Shown piece after piece: positions 8,827-18,597 of a DNA stretch of 64,000 nt. Positions within the stretch are counted from its first letter, which is position 1. Each line of letters opens with the position of its first letter. The stretch is from JAUVKA01 sp964465145 (GTDB taxonomy: Bacteria > Bacteroidota > Bacteroidia > Bacteroidales > UBA12481). The notes under the pieces are model-generated. The model searched no databases. It had not been told where the DNA came from and saw only the letters and a list, made by a program, of their open reading frames with translations. The position numbers and the translations under genes are program-made. The stretch lies in contig CAYXJR010000001.1 of the NCBI GenBank assembly GCA_964465145.1, positions 62,001 through 126,000 on the forward strand. Reading direction: 5' to 3'.

Positions 8827-11603
8827 AAAAGCTAATTCAAATACTGGCTGTCCTGATATTAATTACCTCCCCTGTACTGGCGCAGGTGGTGGGAAAGCAA
8901 TTTATTTCTTTAGAACTTAAGGACGTGGATTTTGATGAGTTTGCCCAAAAAATAAAATCCAAATACAATATTCGAATTTATTATCTGCCGGAATGGGTAA
9001 AGGATGTGAGTGTGACTACCAACAGTGAACCTGCAGAACTGGAAAATTTACTTAAAGACCTATTAGGCTCCTCTGATATTCATTTTATTATCAAAGGTAA
9101 TTACCAGGTTTTTCTAACTGGCCCGGAGTCCCTTTCAGATCAACCGGATTTGATCCCCAGGGCTATTGCAGAAGCGGAAACTGACAGCACAAAAAAAACA
9201 TCCGCAAAGGATCAGTTTGGAGCTCATTCTTATGAAAGAGCGGTGAGAAAAGTAGTTATCGGCTCTGAACAACCAACTCAGGTAATAGGCAAAGTTTACC
9301 TAAGCGGGAGGATCACTAATCTGGCTAATGGGGAACCTATTGTGGGCGCCACAGTAGTGGTTCCCGGAACGAGCATGGGAGCCATCTCAGATGGTGAAGG
9401 TGCCTATTCAGTGGCGCTGAGGCCTGGTGAATCCTATAATTTAAGAATATCCTGCCTCGGTATGGAAAACGAGTTATACCTGGTAGATGTTAAAGGGGCT
9501 GGAATTCTGAATATTGAAATGGAAAGCCGGATGATAGATGTTAAAGAAGTGGTGGTTAAATCGGGGAAGAACCACAATGTACGGGGGATGCAGATGGGTT
9601 TCCAGAGAATCGGCATGAAAGATATTAAAAGCATTCCTGCAGTGATGGGCGAAAGGGATATATTCAGAGTAGCTGCTTTAATGCCTGGAGTCCAAACCGT
9701 TGGAGAAGGTTCTGCCGGATTCAATGTCAGGGGATCAGCCTCCGACCAAAACCTATTCCTGTTAAATGAAATACCAATTCTAAATACAGGGCACCTCTTT
9801 GGTTTTTTCTCGGCTTTTAATCCGGATATGATCAGCGATTTTAAGCTCTATAAAAGCAACTTTCCCGTGGAATACGGAGGGCGACTTGCTTCTGTTTTCG
9901 ATATATCCACCCGTAAAGGCAATAAGAAAGAGTTTGGTGCACGCGGCAGTATTAGTCCGGTTACAGCTTCAGTCCTGGTGGAGACTCCCATCCAAAAGGA
10001 TAAGAGTTCTTTTATTTTCAGCACACGATCAACATACTCCGACTGGATATTGGATCGACTTGATGATGCTGATTTATTTAACAGAGAGGCCTCTTTTTAT
10101 GATATAATGACTGGCGTCCACCTGGTTGACAAAAACAATGCTTCTACCCAAATTTTTGGATATTACAGCAAGGATCAGTTTAAGTTGGCATCCAGTAATT
10201 CATATCGCTATGAAAATATTGGCACTTCCATTACATACGATCGTCCCCTTAGTGGAACGTGGACCTTGAAAGCTGCCGGGGTTTTCAGTATGTATACAAA
10301 TTATGAGGCCAATATGAATCAAGCCACCCGGGCTTTTGAACATGAATTCAATGTCAGGTCCCAGGAAATGAAAATCACTTTGTCCGGATACCCCTGGGTT
10401 GGACACAAGGTGGGTTTCGGAGGAAATGTTATTCTCCATAACCTTAATCAGGGTGAATTGAAACCATTTGGTGAAGAGTCAATTATCTCCCCAATTGATT
10501 TTGGGCAGGAAAATGGACTGGAATATGCCTTGCATGCTTTTGATGAAATATCTTTCACTGACCAGCTTAGCTTTTACGGAGGGATACGTTACAGCCTGTT
10601 TAATTACCTGGGACCCCAGAGTGTTTTTCAGTATTCAGACAACTCAGCATACGAACTCGAAAATATCATTGATACCCTTAGTTACTCTGCTGGTAAAACA
10701 ATAAAACACTATTCAGGTCCGGAGATCAGGGCAGCATTCAACTATACCTTTACAAAGGACTTTTCAGTTAAATGGAGTTACAATCGTATGAGGCAATATC
10801 TGTTTATGCTCTCAAACACTACATCAATTTCCCCAACCGACCGTTGGAAGCTCACTGATCCCTTCATCACTCCTCCCATCTCCGACCAGTTCAGTATTGG
10901 CCTTTATAAAAACCTCAACAATTCATCCATTGAAACTTCGGCTGAAATATATTATAAAAACGGAAAAAATATTATTGAATACAAAGATGGAGTGGATCTG
11001 ACCTACAGCCCGGATATAGAAACCCTTGTATTGCAGGGACATCAAAAAGCCTGGGGTATGGAGTTTTTTGTCCGTAGAAATACCGGACGATTGAACGGCT
11101 GGATAAGCTATACATGGTCGAGGTCGATTATTCAGGTGAATGGATCAGAAAGCTGGCAGAAAATCAACCTTGGTATGGCGTATCCTTCAAATTACGACAA
11201 ACCCCATGCACTTAACCTCGTTGGTAATTATAAAATATCCCGCAGATTAAGTCTTTCGTCAAACCTTGTATACAATTCCGGACGCCCCATAACCTATCCA
11301 ACCGGTTATCTGTATACTAATGAATATCAGGTTGTAAATTACTCCTTAAGAAATGAGTACCGTATACCGGAATATTTCAGGATCGATTTATCCATAAACT
11401 TTGAAGGGAATCTTTTAAAGGAGAAAATAGGTCATAGCTCCTGGATGTTTTCGGTTTATAACCTTACCGGAAGAAGAAATGCTTATTCCGTTTATTTCAC
11501 CAATGACCGGGGAAGTATAAAGGGATACAAATTATCTATTTATGGTGAGCCTATTTTCACTATCAGTTATAATTTCAAATTAGGGAATTATGCGGTTGAT
11601 TAA
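8823..11603 (+). CDS. TonB-dependent receptor with N-terminal STN domain
   Basis: Order in the 926-aa protein: signal peptide (1-20); STN/secretin-TonB N-terminal domain (about 25-100); linker; carboxypeptidase-regulatory-like beta-sandwich (about 158-235, SGRITNLANGEPIVGATVVV); plug (about 265-365, including GFNVRGSASDQNLFLLNEIP); 22-strand-type barrel to a C-terminal NFKLGNYAVD. STN domains normally relay occupancy to a FecR anti-sigma factor and an ECF sigma factor, but no such pair is in the window. No SusD-like gene follows; instead a DUF4249 lipoprotein starts 14 bp inside the 3' end. This is therefore a non-SusCD transport unit of unknown ligand. Confidence 0.9.
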   Translation: MKKLIQILAVLILITSPVLAQVVGKQFISLELKDVDFDEFAQKIKSKYNIRIYYLPEWVKDVSVTTNSEPAELENLLKDLLGSSDIHFIIKGNYQVFLTGPESLSDQPDLIPRAIAEAETDSTKKTSAKDQFGAHSYERAVRKVVIGSEQPTQVIGKVYLSGRITNLANGEPIVGATVVVPGTSMGAISDGEGAYSVALRPGESYNLRISCLGMENELYLVDVKGAGILNIEMESRMIDVKEVVVKSGKNHNVRGMQMGFQRIGMKDIKSIPAVMGERDIFRVAALMPGVQTVGEGSAGFNVRGSASDQNLFLLNEIPILNTGHLFGFFSAFNPDMISDFKLYKSNFPVEYGGRLASVFDISTRKGNKKEFGARGSISPVTASVLVETPIQKDKSSFIFSTRSTYSDWILDRLDDADLFNREASFYDIMTGVHLVDKNNASTQIFGYYSKDQFKLASSNSYRYENIGTSITYDRPLSGTWTLKAAGVFSMYTNYEANMNQATRAFEHEFNVRSQEMKITLSGYPWVGHKVGFGGNVILHNLNQGELKPFGEESIISPIDFGQENGLEYALHAFDEISFTDQLSFYGGIRYSLFNYLGPQSVFQYSDNSAYELENIIDTLSYSAGKTIKHYSGPEIRAAFNYTFTKDFSVKWSYNRMRQYLFMLSNTTSISPTDRWKLTDPFITPPISDQFSIGLYKNLNNSSIETSAEIYYKNGKNIIEYKDGVDLTYSPDIETLVLQGHQKAWGMEFFVRRNTGRLNGWISYTWSRSIIQVNGSESWQKINLGMAYPSNYDKPHALNLVGNYKISRRLSLSSNLVYNSGRPITYPTGYLYTNEYQVVNYSLRNEYRIPEYFRIDLSINFEGNLLKEKIGHSSWMFSVYNLTGRRNAYSVYFTNDRGSIKGYKLSIYGEPIFTISYNFKLGNYAVD

Positions 11604-12756
11604 TATTATTATTGTGATATCCCTGCTCTGGGTTTCATCGTGTATCGATCCTTTCATACCCGAAACCACCCGCTACGACAGTATTCTGTTCATTGAAGGC
11701 CTGTTGAGTAATGACACTGCAAGGACCCAGATAATAAAAATTTCACGCTCTGCCCCGATCATCTCAGAATCAGATAATTCCGGAATGCTCGGGCCCGATA
11801 AACTTAGTGGTGCTCGGGTGAGAATAATCCGTGATGATCAGGTATTTTTTCCTTTTGCTGAAACTGAACCAGGGGTGTATTCTGCCAGCCCTGATTTTTT
11901 CCCGGAAACCGGCAAAGCCTATAAATTAACGATCGAATATGGGGGTAATCTCTTTGAATCGGATTTTGAGATTATGAAAGAGTCTCCGCCTATCGACAGC
12001 ATAAGTTACAAGCACACCCTGGAAAAGCTGTCACAGTCGGGCACTATTTATCATGGCTATCGATTTAATGTCAGTACGCATGATGATGGGGGTGGACCAT
12101 TTTACTATCGTTGGGAATCAGATGCTACCTATCTGTTTAGATCCACGCACGAAGCCACTCACATCTGGACCGGATCAAGACAGGTGCCTGCTTCCAACAG
12201 GGACCTTATGTTTTGTTGGTCTTATAATTCCATTAAAGGCATTTATACAGGCAATACCGAAGGGCTGTCAGAAAACCGTATTACTGAGGCTCCCCTGCAT
12301 TTTCAGTCTCAGTATGGAGATGCCTTATCCATCCGTTACAGTTTAAATGTCAAGCAGTTTGCGATTTCTAAGTCGGCATGGGAATTTTGGTCGGATATGG
12401 CCAGGCAGGTTAACCAGAATGGAGGCATGTATGACACTCAGCCATTCAGGATTCAGGGAAATATACGGTGCACAAGCGACCCTGAACTTTTTGTGGCTGG
12501 AATTTTTGAAATAGCCGGTTTTTCGGAGAAACGAATATACTTAAACAGGCCGACGGAGTTTGATATTATCCCGATGGTTTGCCAATGGGATACCATAGGC
12601 ACCATTGATCTGCCTTGGTACAGGATTCCTGTAGGATCCTTTATCACGCTGGATTTTTTTTCTGGGAAATATTTCTATTCATCACCCCAATGTTTCGATT
12701 GCACTCTTAAAAACGGTACAACACAAAAACCAGCATTTTGGGAAGATGGGCATTAG
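11590..12756 (+). CDS. DUF4249 family lipoprotein
   Basis: The start is typical of DUF4249: a lipoprotein signal (LLWVSSC), then CIDPFIPE and FIEGLLSNDTARTQIIKISRS, followed by beta-rich domains and a C-terminal CFDCTLKNGTTQKPAFW. DUF4249 proteins accompany TonB-dependent receptors of this type in Bacteroidota and are thought to form the surface lid or binding partner that SusD provides elsewhere. It overlaps the receptor gene by 14 bp and the next gene by 11 bp. The length of 388 aa is normal. Confidence 0.85.
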   Translation: MRLINIIIVISLLWVSSCIDPFIPETTRYDSILFIEGLLSNDTARTQIIKISRSAPIISESDNSGMLGPDKLSGARVRIIRDDQVFFPFAETEPGVYSASPDFFPETGKAYKLTIEYGGNLFESDFEIMKESPPIDSISYKHTLEKLSQSGTIYHGYRFNVSTHDDGGGPFYYRWESDATYLFRSTHEATHIWTGSRQVPASNRDLMFCWSYNSIKGIYTGNTEGLSENRITEAPLHFQSQYGDALSIRYSLNVKQFAISKSAWEFWSDMARQVNQNGGMYDTQPFRIQGNIRCTSDPELFVAGIFEIAGFSEKRIYLNRPTEFDIIPMVCQWDTIGTIDLPWYRIPVGSFITLDFFSGKYFYSSPQCFDCTLKNGTTQKPAFWEDGH

Positions 12757-15016
12757 AACACGCAGACATATTATAGTTATATTTTTCTGTTTTCTGGCAG
12801 CAGGAGCCAATTCTCAGAACCCTTCTCCTAAAGGTGTAAACAATTATCGTGAAACCGTTTGGCTGTCCAGCGATCGTCATTTATATCTTTCAGGTGAAGA
12901 CATACGATTCGATGCAAAGGTATTAGAGCAAGATAGCTACCTGCGATCACAATTGAGTCACAACCTAAGGATTGAACTCTTAGATTCAAAAGGGCTGCCT
13001 GTCAGCCTGCAAAACCTGATATTAAAAGACGCAGGGGTGACTGGCTCCTTTATACTTCCTACTGAAGCTCAAACCGGATGGTATTATATCAGGGCATACA
13101 CAAACTGGATGCGAAATAATCCATCTTCCGAATTTGGCCTGCTGGCTGTGAAAGTTGTTAATCCCCAAAGCATGGACCTGGGTAAAATGCAACAAAAAGC
13201 TGAAAAAATCAGGATAAACCTGTATCCAAATGGAAGGGAAACAGGGCTTTTTGCAGGACCGGATGAAAGCCATGGGGTTCAACTCAAAGGATGGCTAATC
13301 AATTCTATTGGCGACAGCCTGATTTCCTTTACAACACACCCATCCGGCTGGACTTACCTTGAAAAAAAATTAGCTGATAACGAGCAATATAGAATTAAGC
13401 TGGAAGGATTTTCCGGGGATCAATATTATGACCAAGCAATTATTAAAAAAAATGCTGCCACTACTCTTGATCTTAATAAAAAAGGAGAATTTATAGAGGT
13501 AGAAATTTCCGGTGAAACACCTCCCGGATTAGATCCCATAAAACTCATAATACACCAGTCCTATACCCTATACTGGGAATCGGAAGAAATCCAGCAGGGT
13601 CAGGCCCTGATACGAATCCCGGCCAACATCCTGCCTGTGGGAATTGTTCAATTCTCCCTCCTCGGTAAAAATGATCAACTAATCGCCAAAAGACTGTGGT
13701 CAGAATTTAACACCGATACCATAGATATCAATTTATCATCGATGGTGGAGGATTCCCTGGAACTGAGAAATCCATATACCTTAAACTTCTCCGATTTGTC
13801 AGATTCGAATGACTTATGCATTTTTATTGGTCTTGATGAGCCAAATCATCCTTTGAAAAACTTTATCCCAGGCTTACCCGGATGGAATTGCACCTCAAGG
13901 ATCCCAAATGATTTAAATGCTTTTAATGGCTGGTTACTCGGTAATTCCTACCCTGATGATGTAGTATATTCCATCCAGGAGGCCAATCGGGATGAAGCTC
14001 CAAAAGCGATAATATATTTACCGGAGACACGCTCAGGAGTCATCAGCGGCAAAGTGATCAACCAACAAACCGGCGTTGGGATTGAAGATATTGGAATTTG
14101 CATTACTGTACTCAATAACAACTACTTTGAGGGCACAACAACGAATGAGGACGGAATCTTTCATTTTGCTCTGCCTGGTCAAAACGGGGCTACCGATTAC
14201 ATACTTAATTTTACATCACAATCGGATTCGACTGCGCAAATAGTAGTAAGCCCAATGTTTGCATCCCCTCTGGCGGAAACCCTTCCCTCCTTCAGTTTAA
14301 GCGAAAATGAGCTTGTGTATTTGCAGGGCCATAGTATAAACTTGCAACTTCAGAGAATTTATAGGGTTCTGCCTGATTTCCCAGCGCCAATCATTGATTC
14401 GATTCTGGTTAGAAAGACATTCTTCCATCCTCCTGATTACACAATTGTTTTAGAAGATTTTATTAAACTGGCCAATATTAAGGAGGTGATTTATGAGGTT
14501 GTTCCAAATGTGGCCGTCAGGAAGAGGAATGGCCATGAATACCTAAAAGTATTCAGTACTAATCCATTTCCAGACGATTATGAAACACTTGTTCTTCTCG
14601 ATGGAATACCACTCGGGAGCCAAAAAGATTTACTCGAACTTTCACCTGACCGGATTGAAAAAATTGAAGTAAAAAATAAACTATATATCCATGGCAGGAA
14701 CATTTACTCAGCTATCGTCAACTTTGTATCTCCAAACCGGGATTATGCAGGCTTGGATCTGCCTGAAAATTCCATTTTATCTACGCTAAACCTTCCCTCA
14801 AGAATGTCCCAGAGTGATCCCCCCGGAGAAATGGATTCTTCAACTCTTCCATTATTGGAGAACACTCTTTATTGGAGATCCGACAATTATTCAAAAAGAG
14901 GGAAAGTCGATTTTTACACCAACGACCTTACCGACCCATTCCAAATATTGATTTATGGCTTTGATAAGCAGGGCAAATGGGTATTTGGAAGTCAAGAGAT
15001 TCCTGTTGGGAAATAG
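12746..15016 (+). CDS. Large secreted protein with MG2-like, carboxypeptidase-regulatory-like and plug-like domains
   Basis: After a signal peptide (cleavage after GANSQ) the 756-aa protein begins with an MG2-like beta-sandwich (ETVWLSSDRHLYLSGEDIRF, TGWYYIRAYTNWMR), the fold of alpha-2-macroglobulin-type proteins. Near residues 430-500 is a carboxypeptidase-regulatory-like module (VISGKVINQQTGVGIEDIGI). Near 590-680 is a segment resembling a TonB plug (TLVLLDGIPLGS, DRIEKIEVKN), but no barrel follows. Such proteins recur beside TonB receptor/DUF4249 pairs. It is the last gene of the overlapping operon. Its role is unknown; a large cargo-capturing partner is an inference. Confidence 0.7.
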   Translation: MGIRTRRHIIVIFFCFLAAGANSQNPSPKGVNNYRETVWLSSDRHLYLSGEDIRFDAKVLEQDSYLRSQLSHNLRIELLDSKGLPVSLQNLILKDAGVTGSFILPTEAQTGWYYIRAYTNWMRNNPSSEFGLLAVKVVNPQSMDLGKMQQKAEKIRINLYPNGRETGLFAGPDESHGVQLKGWLINSIGDSLISFTTHPSGWTYLEKKLADNEQYRIKLEGFSGDQYYDQAIIKKNAATTLDLNKKGEFIEVEISGETPPGLDPIKLIIHQSYTLYWESEEIQQGQALIRIPANILPVGIVQFSLLGKNDQLIAKRLWSEFNTDTIDINLSSMVEDSLELRNPYTLNFSDLSDSNDLCIFIGLDEPNHPLKNFIPGLPGWNCTSRIPNDLNAFNGWLLGNSYPDDVVYSIQEANRDEAPKAIIYLPETRSGVISGKVINQQTGVGIEDIGICITVLNNNYFEGTTTNEDGIFHFALPGQNGATDYILNFTSQSDSTAQIVVSPMFASPLAETLPSFSLSENELVYLQGHSINLQLQRIYRVLPDFPAPIIDSILVRKTFFHPPDYTIVLEDFIKLANIKEVIYEVVPNVAVRKRNGHEYLKVFSTNPFPDDYETLVLLDGIPLGSQKDLLELSPDRIEKIEVKNKLYIHGRNIYSAIVNFVSPNRDYAGLDLPENSILSTLNLPSRMSQSDPPGEMDSSTLPLLENTLYWRSDNYSKRGKVDFYTNDLTDPFQILIYGFDKQGKWVFGSQEIPVGK

Positions 15017-15244
15017 GCCAAGCTTATCAAACAGATTTTATATGTATCATCGGGAATGAGATTACTTCATCAGTGCATTTCACTGCTCTTAGGGTTAAAA
15101 ACAACTTCTCTGCAAACAGTATAATTGAGGATTTCCAGGCAGGTAATTTAAAAGGCTATGATCTGCCCAAACCGGTGTTTGCTGAATAGTTAATTTTTCA
15201 ATATCTATTTGTACCTTTATGTTTTAATAATTAAGCCTAAACCC
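15017..15244 (+). promoter_or_regulatory. Intergenic region with a candidate Bacteroidota promoter
   Basis: A TACCTTTA element at 15211-15218, about 27 bp before the M16 start, resembles the Bacteroidota -7 consensus TAnnTTTG. The -33 part is weak (TTTTT region near 15193). An open frame to 15189 ending in YDLPKPVFAE crosses this gap but starts inside the previous gene in another frame; it could be a small remnant, and I could not identify it. Confidence 0.35.
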
Positions 15245-18043
15245 ATGAAAATCAAACTGAGTTTTTTATTTGCTGCAGCATTTCTATTTTTTGCAGCATG
15301 TTCCACAACAAAAAGTGATCTTAATATCCCTTTTGAAAAGTATACACTTGACAATGGCCTGGAAGTAATCCTGCACCAGGATCTTTCCGATCCCATCGTA
15401 GCATTGACAACCCAGTTCCATGTGGGATCCAACCGTGAGACAGTAGGCCGTACTGGTTTTGCCCATCTCTTTGAACATATTATGTTTCAACGATCGGAGA
15501 ATGTGCCTGAAGACCAGTTTTTTAAGATTATTCAGGATGCTGGAGGGACGTTGAATGGCGGGACAGGTAATGATGCGACCACTTATTTTGAGGTGGTTCC
15601 TAAAAATGCACTGGAGAAGATCCTCTGGCTTGAATCCGACCGTATGGGATTTCTGAGGAATACCATCACACAGAAAACTTTTGCAATTCAGCAAAATGTT
15701 GTTCAGAATGAAAAACGCCAGAGTGTCGACAATTCCGCCTACGGATTCACCGGCATGGTTATTGCCCAAAACCTCTATCCCAAGGGGCATCCATATAGCT
15801 GGACTGTTATCGGTGAGACAAGCGACCTGGCCAATGCCACCCTGGAAGATGTAAAAGCATTTCACAGCAAGTTTTATGTGCCCAATAATGCCACCCTGGT
15901 TTTAGCTGGTGACTTTGATGTTGCTGAGGCTAAAACTCTGATTGAGAAGTACTTTGGGGAGATTCCGGCTGGTCCGGACCTGGAAGATCCCGTAGCCCTG
16001 CCGGTGAAGCTGGAACAGACAAAAAAACTCTTTCATGAAGATAATTTCGCACGTGCTCCCCAATTACGTATGACTTGGCCAACCATAGAGGACTATACAC
16101 CCGACAGCTACGCTCTTAGCTACCTTGGACAGTTACTCTCAAGCGGGAAAGATGCTCCCCTTTACAAAGTATTGGTTAAGGACAAAAAACTCACATCCTC
16201 CGCCCGTGCTTCTAACCGGAGCCAGGAAATTGCCGGCACGTTTGGCGTTTCTGTAACTGCCAATGAAGGGGTCAGTCTCAAGGATGTTGAGAGTGCGGTA
16301 TTTGAAGCTTTTGCGCTTTTTGAAAAAGAAGGTTTTTCTGATGAGGATGTTGAACGTATAAAGGCGGGATTGGAAACTTCTTTTTACAGCGGGATAGGCA
16401 GTATTCTTGGAAAATCAAGGCAATTGGCAACTTTCAATGAATATGCAGGATCTCCGGATTTCTATAAAACAGATATTGAGCGGATGAAAGCTGTCACCAG
16501 AGATGATATCCTTGGTGTTTATAAAAAATATATTCAGGATAAGCCCTACCTGGCAACCAGTTTTGTACCCAGGGGACAGATAGATCTTATTGCGGAAGGT
16601 TCTGTGAATGCCGGTGTTGTGGAGGAAGATATTATGCATGCATCGGAGGTGGCGATTGCCGGGGATACTGAGGAGGCTTTCGAAAGGACCCCCTACTCAT
16701 TCGACCGGTCGGTTATGCCTGATTCAGGGCCTGACCCAGACATCAATCTGCCTGTGATCTGGAAGGATAAGCTGGATAATGGCATGGGTGTTTACGGAAT
16801 TGAGCAGACTGAATTACCCCTGGTAAATTTCACAATTACTATTAGGGGCGGGCAATTTCTTCAGGATCCTGAAAAAGCAGGAGTAGCAAGCCTAACGGCA
16901 CAATTGATGAATGAAGGGACTAAGAGCAAAACCCCGCTTGAGCTCGAAGAGGCAATCGACCTTTTGGGCGCCCGCATCAGGATTTCAGCTTCAAGCAACG
17001 AAATTATGGTTAGCGGTAATTCCCTGGTTCGCAATTTTGAAAAAACACTGGCCCTCGTTGAAGAAATGTTGCTTGAGCCCCGCTGGGACGCTGAAGAATT
17101 TGATCTGGCCAAAATGCAGGTACTGAATTCGCTGAAGCGAATGAAAGCCAGTCCGAATGTATTAGCTTCACAAGAGTTACAAAAACTGGTGTACGGCGAA
17201 GGGCATATCTTTGCTATCAATGGCAGCGGCACTGAAGAATCGGTCAATGTAATCACGCTGGATGACCTGAAGGCCTTTTACGGTGACAATTTCTCGCCCA
17301 GCGTGGCCAATTTCCATATTGCAGGACAAATTTCAAAGGATGAGGTAATGGCTTCACTCCAGGGCCTTTCTCAAAAGTGGATGGCCAAAGAGGTGATTTT
17401 CCCCGACTACCCAATGCCAATGGCGCCGGAAAAATCTGTTTTACACTTCATCGATGTTCCTGGCGCAAAGCAATCGGTCATCAATATAGGATGTGCCGGG
17501 CTTACCCGCTTCAATCCCGACTATTTTGCCTGCCAGGTGATGAACAACAAGCTGGGGGGATCTTTTAACGGATGGGTCAACATGGTGCTCCGTGAGGAGA
17601 AAGGGTTTACATACGGGGCCCGCACCGGGTTTTCAGGAAATTCCGTTGCAGGGATCTTTACTGCATCATCAAGTGTACGTTCATCTGCTACTGAAGAATC
17701 AGTGAAAATTTTCCACGACCTGATGGCCAAATACAGGGAGGGTATCACACAGGAGGATCTTGATTTCACAAAAAACTCATTGTTGAAGTCTTATGCACGG
17801 CAGTTTGAAACCCTTCGTGCTCTAGTAGGCATGCTGGAGGACATCAGCATGTATGACCTGCCAAATGATTATGTAAGAACAGAGCAAACCACCATAAGAA
17901 ATATGACCCTCGATGAGCACAAAAGACTAGCCCAAAAATACATTGATCCTGACAGGATGTATTATGTAATTGCCGGCGATGCAGAAACTCAGGCAGGGAC
18001 TTTGATGAAGATGGATTTTGCGGAGATAGTGGTGGAGAAGTAG
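15245..18043 (+). CDS. M16 family zinc metalloprotease, lipoprotein
   Basis: I chose the ATG at 15245 because it gives a clean lipoprotein signal (MKIKLSFLFAAAFLFFAAC); an upstream in-frame start at 15209 adds only 12 residues. The first M16 domain carries the inverted zinc motif H74-L-F-E77-H78, with the distal NEKR segment about 70 residues later. Two further M16C-type domains follow, the second (about residues 500-930) lacking the motif, as is usual for the pitrilysin-type two-domain arrangement in one chain of about 930 aa. It probably degrades small peptides in the periplasm. It stands alone after the receptor operon. Confidence 0.92.
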   Translation: MKIKLSFLFAAAFLFFAACSTTKSDLNIPFEKYTLDNGLEVILHQDLSDPIVALTTQFHVGSNRETVGRTGFAHLFEHIMFQRSENVPEDQFFKIIQDAGGTLNGGTGNDATTYFEVVPKNALEKILWLESDRMGFLRNTITQKTFAIQQNVVQNEKRQSVDNSAYGFTGMVIAQNLYPKGHPYSWTVIGETSDLANATLEDVKAFHSKFYVPNNATLVLAGDFDVAEAKTLIEKYFGEIPAGPDLEDPVALPVKLEQTKKLFHEDNFARAPQLRMTWPTIEDYTPDSYALSYLGQLLSSGKDAPLYKVLVKDKKLTSSARASNRSQEIAGTFGVSVTANEGVSLKDVESAVFEAFALFEKEGFSDEDVERIKAGLETSFYSGIGSILGKSRQLATFNEYAGSPDFYKTDIERMKAVTRDDILGVYKKYIQDKPYLATSFVPRGQIDLIAEGSVNAGVVEEDIMHASEVAIAGDTEEAFERTPYSFDRSVMPDSGPDPDINLPVIWKDKLDNGMGVYGIEQTELPLVNFTITIRGGQFLQDPEKAGVASLTAQLMNEGTKSKTPLELEEAIDLLGARIRISASSNEIMVSGNSLVRNFEKTLALVEEMLLEPRWDAEEFDLAKMQVLNSLKRMKASPNVLASQELQKLVYGEGHIFAINGSGTEESVNVITLDDLKAFYGDNFSPSVANFHIAGQISKDEVMASLQGLSQKWMAKEVIFPDYPMPMAPEKSVLHFIDVPGAKQSVINIGCAGLTRFNPDYFACQVMNNKLGGSFNGWVNMVLREEKGFTYGARTGFSGNSVAGIFTASSSVRSSATEESVKIFHDLMAKYREGITQEDLDFTKNSLLKSYARQFETLRALVGMLEDISMYDLPNDYVRTEQTTIRNMTLDEHKRLAQKYIDPDRMYYVIAGDAETQAGTLMKMDFAEIVVEK

Positions 18044-18095
18044 GGAGGTGGGGACTTAGGGACGACATAAGTTACTTAAATATGATTTCTCCTGA

Positions 18096-18438
18096 GTCTT
18101 TCTTAATGAGCACAAGGTTGGTGCTCTTGTTTGCCGGCTGGCTGTACTAGATGATTCTCAACTGGTGGCCTTGAATTTGCCTGATAGGGAACTTGATATA
18201 GAAAAAGCTTCGGTCCAATTCCTGGATCAGGATGGCAAGATCACCAAAGAAATCCCATTGGTGATCAAACTGCTGCCTTAAAGTGTTTAACGCCCAACGT
18301 TTCATCGACATGACCAATGGAAAAATCAAGTACTATTATACTGAACAAAACAATCCGATATCGGATAAGTTAAAAAATCTCACCCATCAACTTACACCAG
18401 AGGATAACCCGGTGATTATGCTTGTAAAACTTAGGTGA
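18096..18438 (+). pseudogene. Remnant, possibly of a 6-bladed beta-propeller protein
   Basis: Two short frames on the plus strand carry protein-like sequence. 18096-18281 ends LDQDGKITKEIPLVIKLLP. 18286-18438 contains NAQRFIDMTNGKIKYYYTEQ and ends PEDNPVIMLVKLR, the style of C-terminus I associate with Bacteroidota 6-bladed beta-propeller lipoproteins. Neither has a start and the two are in different frames. The region 18044-18597 is otherwise without genes. Confidence 0.35.
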
Positions 18439-18482
18439 TTTTTACTATTTCAATCAAAAAATATAATATCAGTTTTTGAAAG

Positions 18483-18557
18483 ATTTACGATCCAGGACTC
18501 ACAATTCACGATCTACCGAGTATCCGAGTCACTGAATCACAGAGTATCCGAGTCTCC
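18483..18557. repeat. Heptamer array followed by octamer array
   Basis: Five 7-bp units (ATTTACG, ATCCAGG, ACTCACA, ATTCACG, ATCTACC) occupy 18483-18517. Five 8-bp units of the GAGTATCC/GAGTCACT type follow directly at 18518-18557. They lie between two genes' 3' regions. Confidence 0.6.
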
Positions 18558-18597
18558 CCTCTCCGCGTCCCTACGGCCCCCGTGTCCCTCCTTCCCT

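Noticed and set aside
8823..12756. SusC/SusD pair
   Set aside because: The receptor has an STN domain and is followed by DUF4249, not SusD; no SusD-like lipoprotein is in the window.
14977..15189. 70-codon frame after the MG2-like gene
   Set aside because: It begins inside the upstream gene in another frame. The second half looks faintly protein-like but I could not place it, so it is only mentioned under the intergenic region.
18147..18329. Minus-strand 60-codon frame
   Set aside because: It is the shadow of the plus-strand remnant at 18096-18438, which reads as protein-like.
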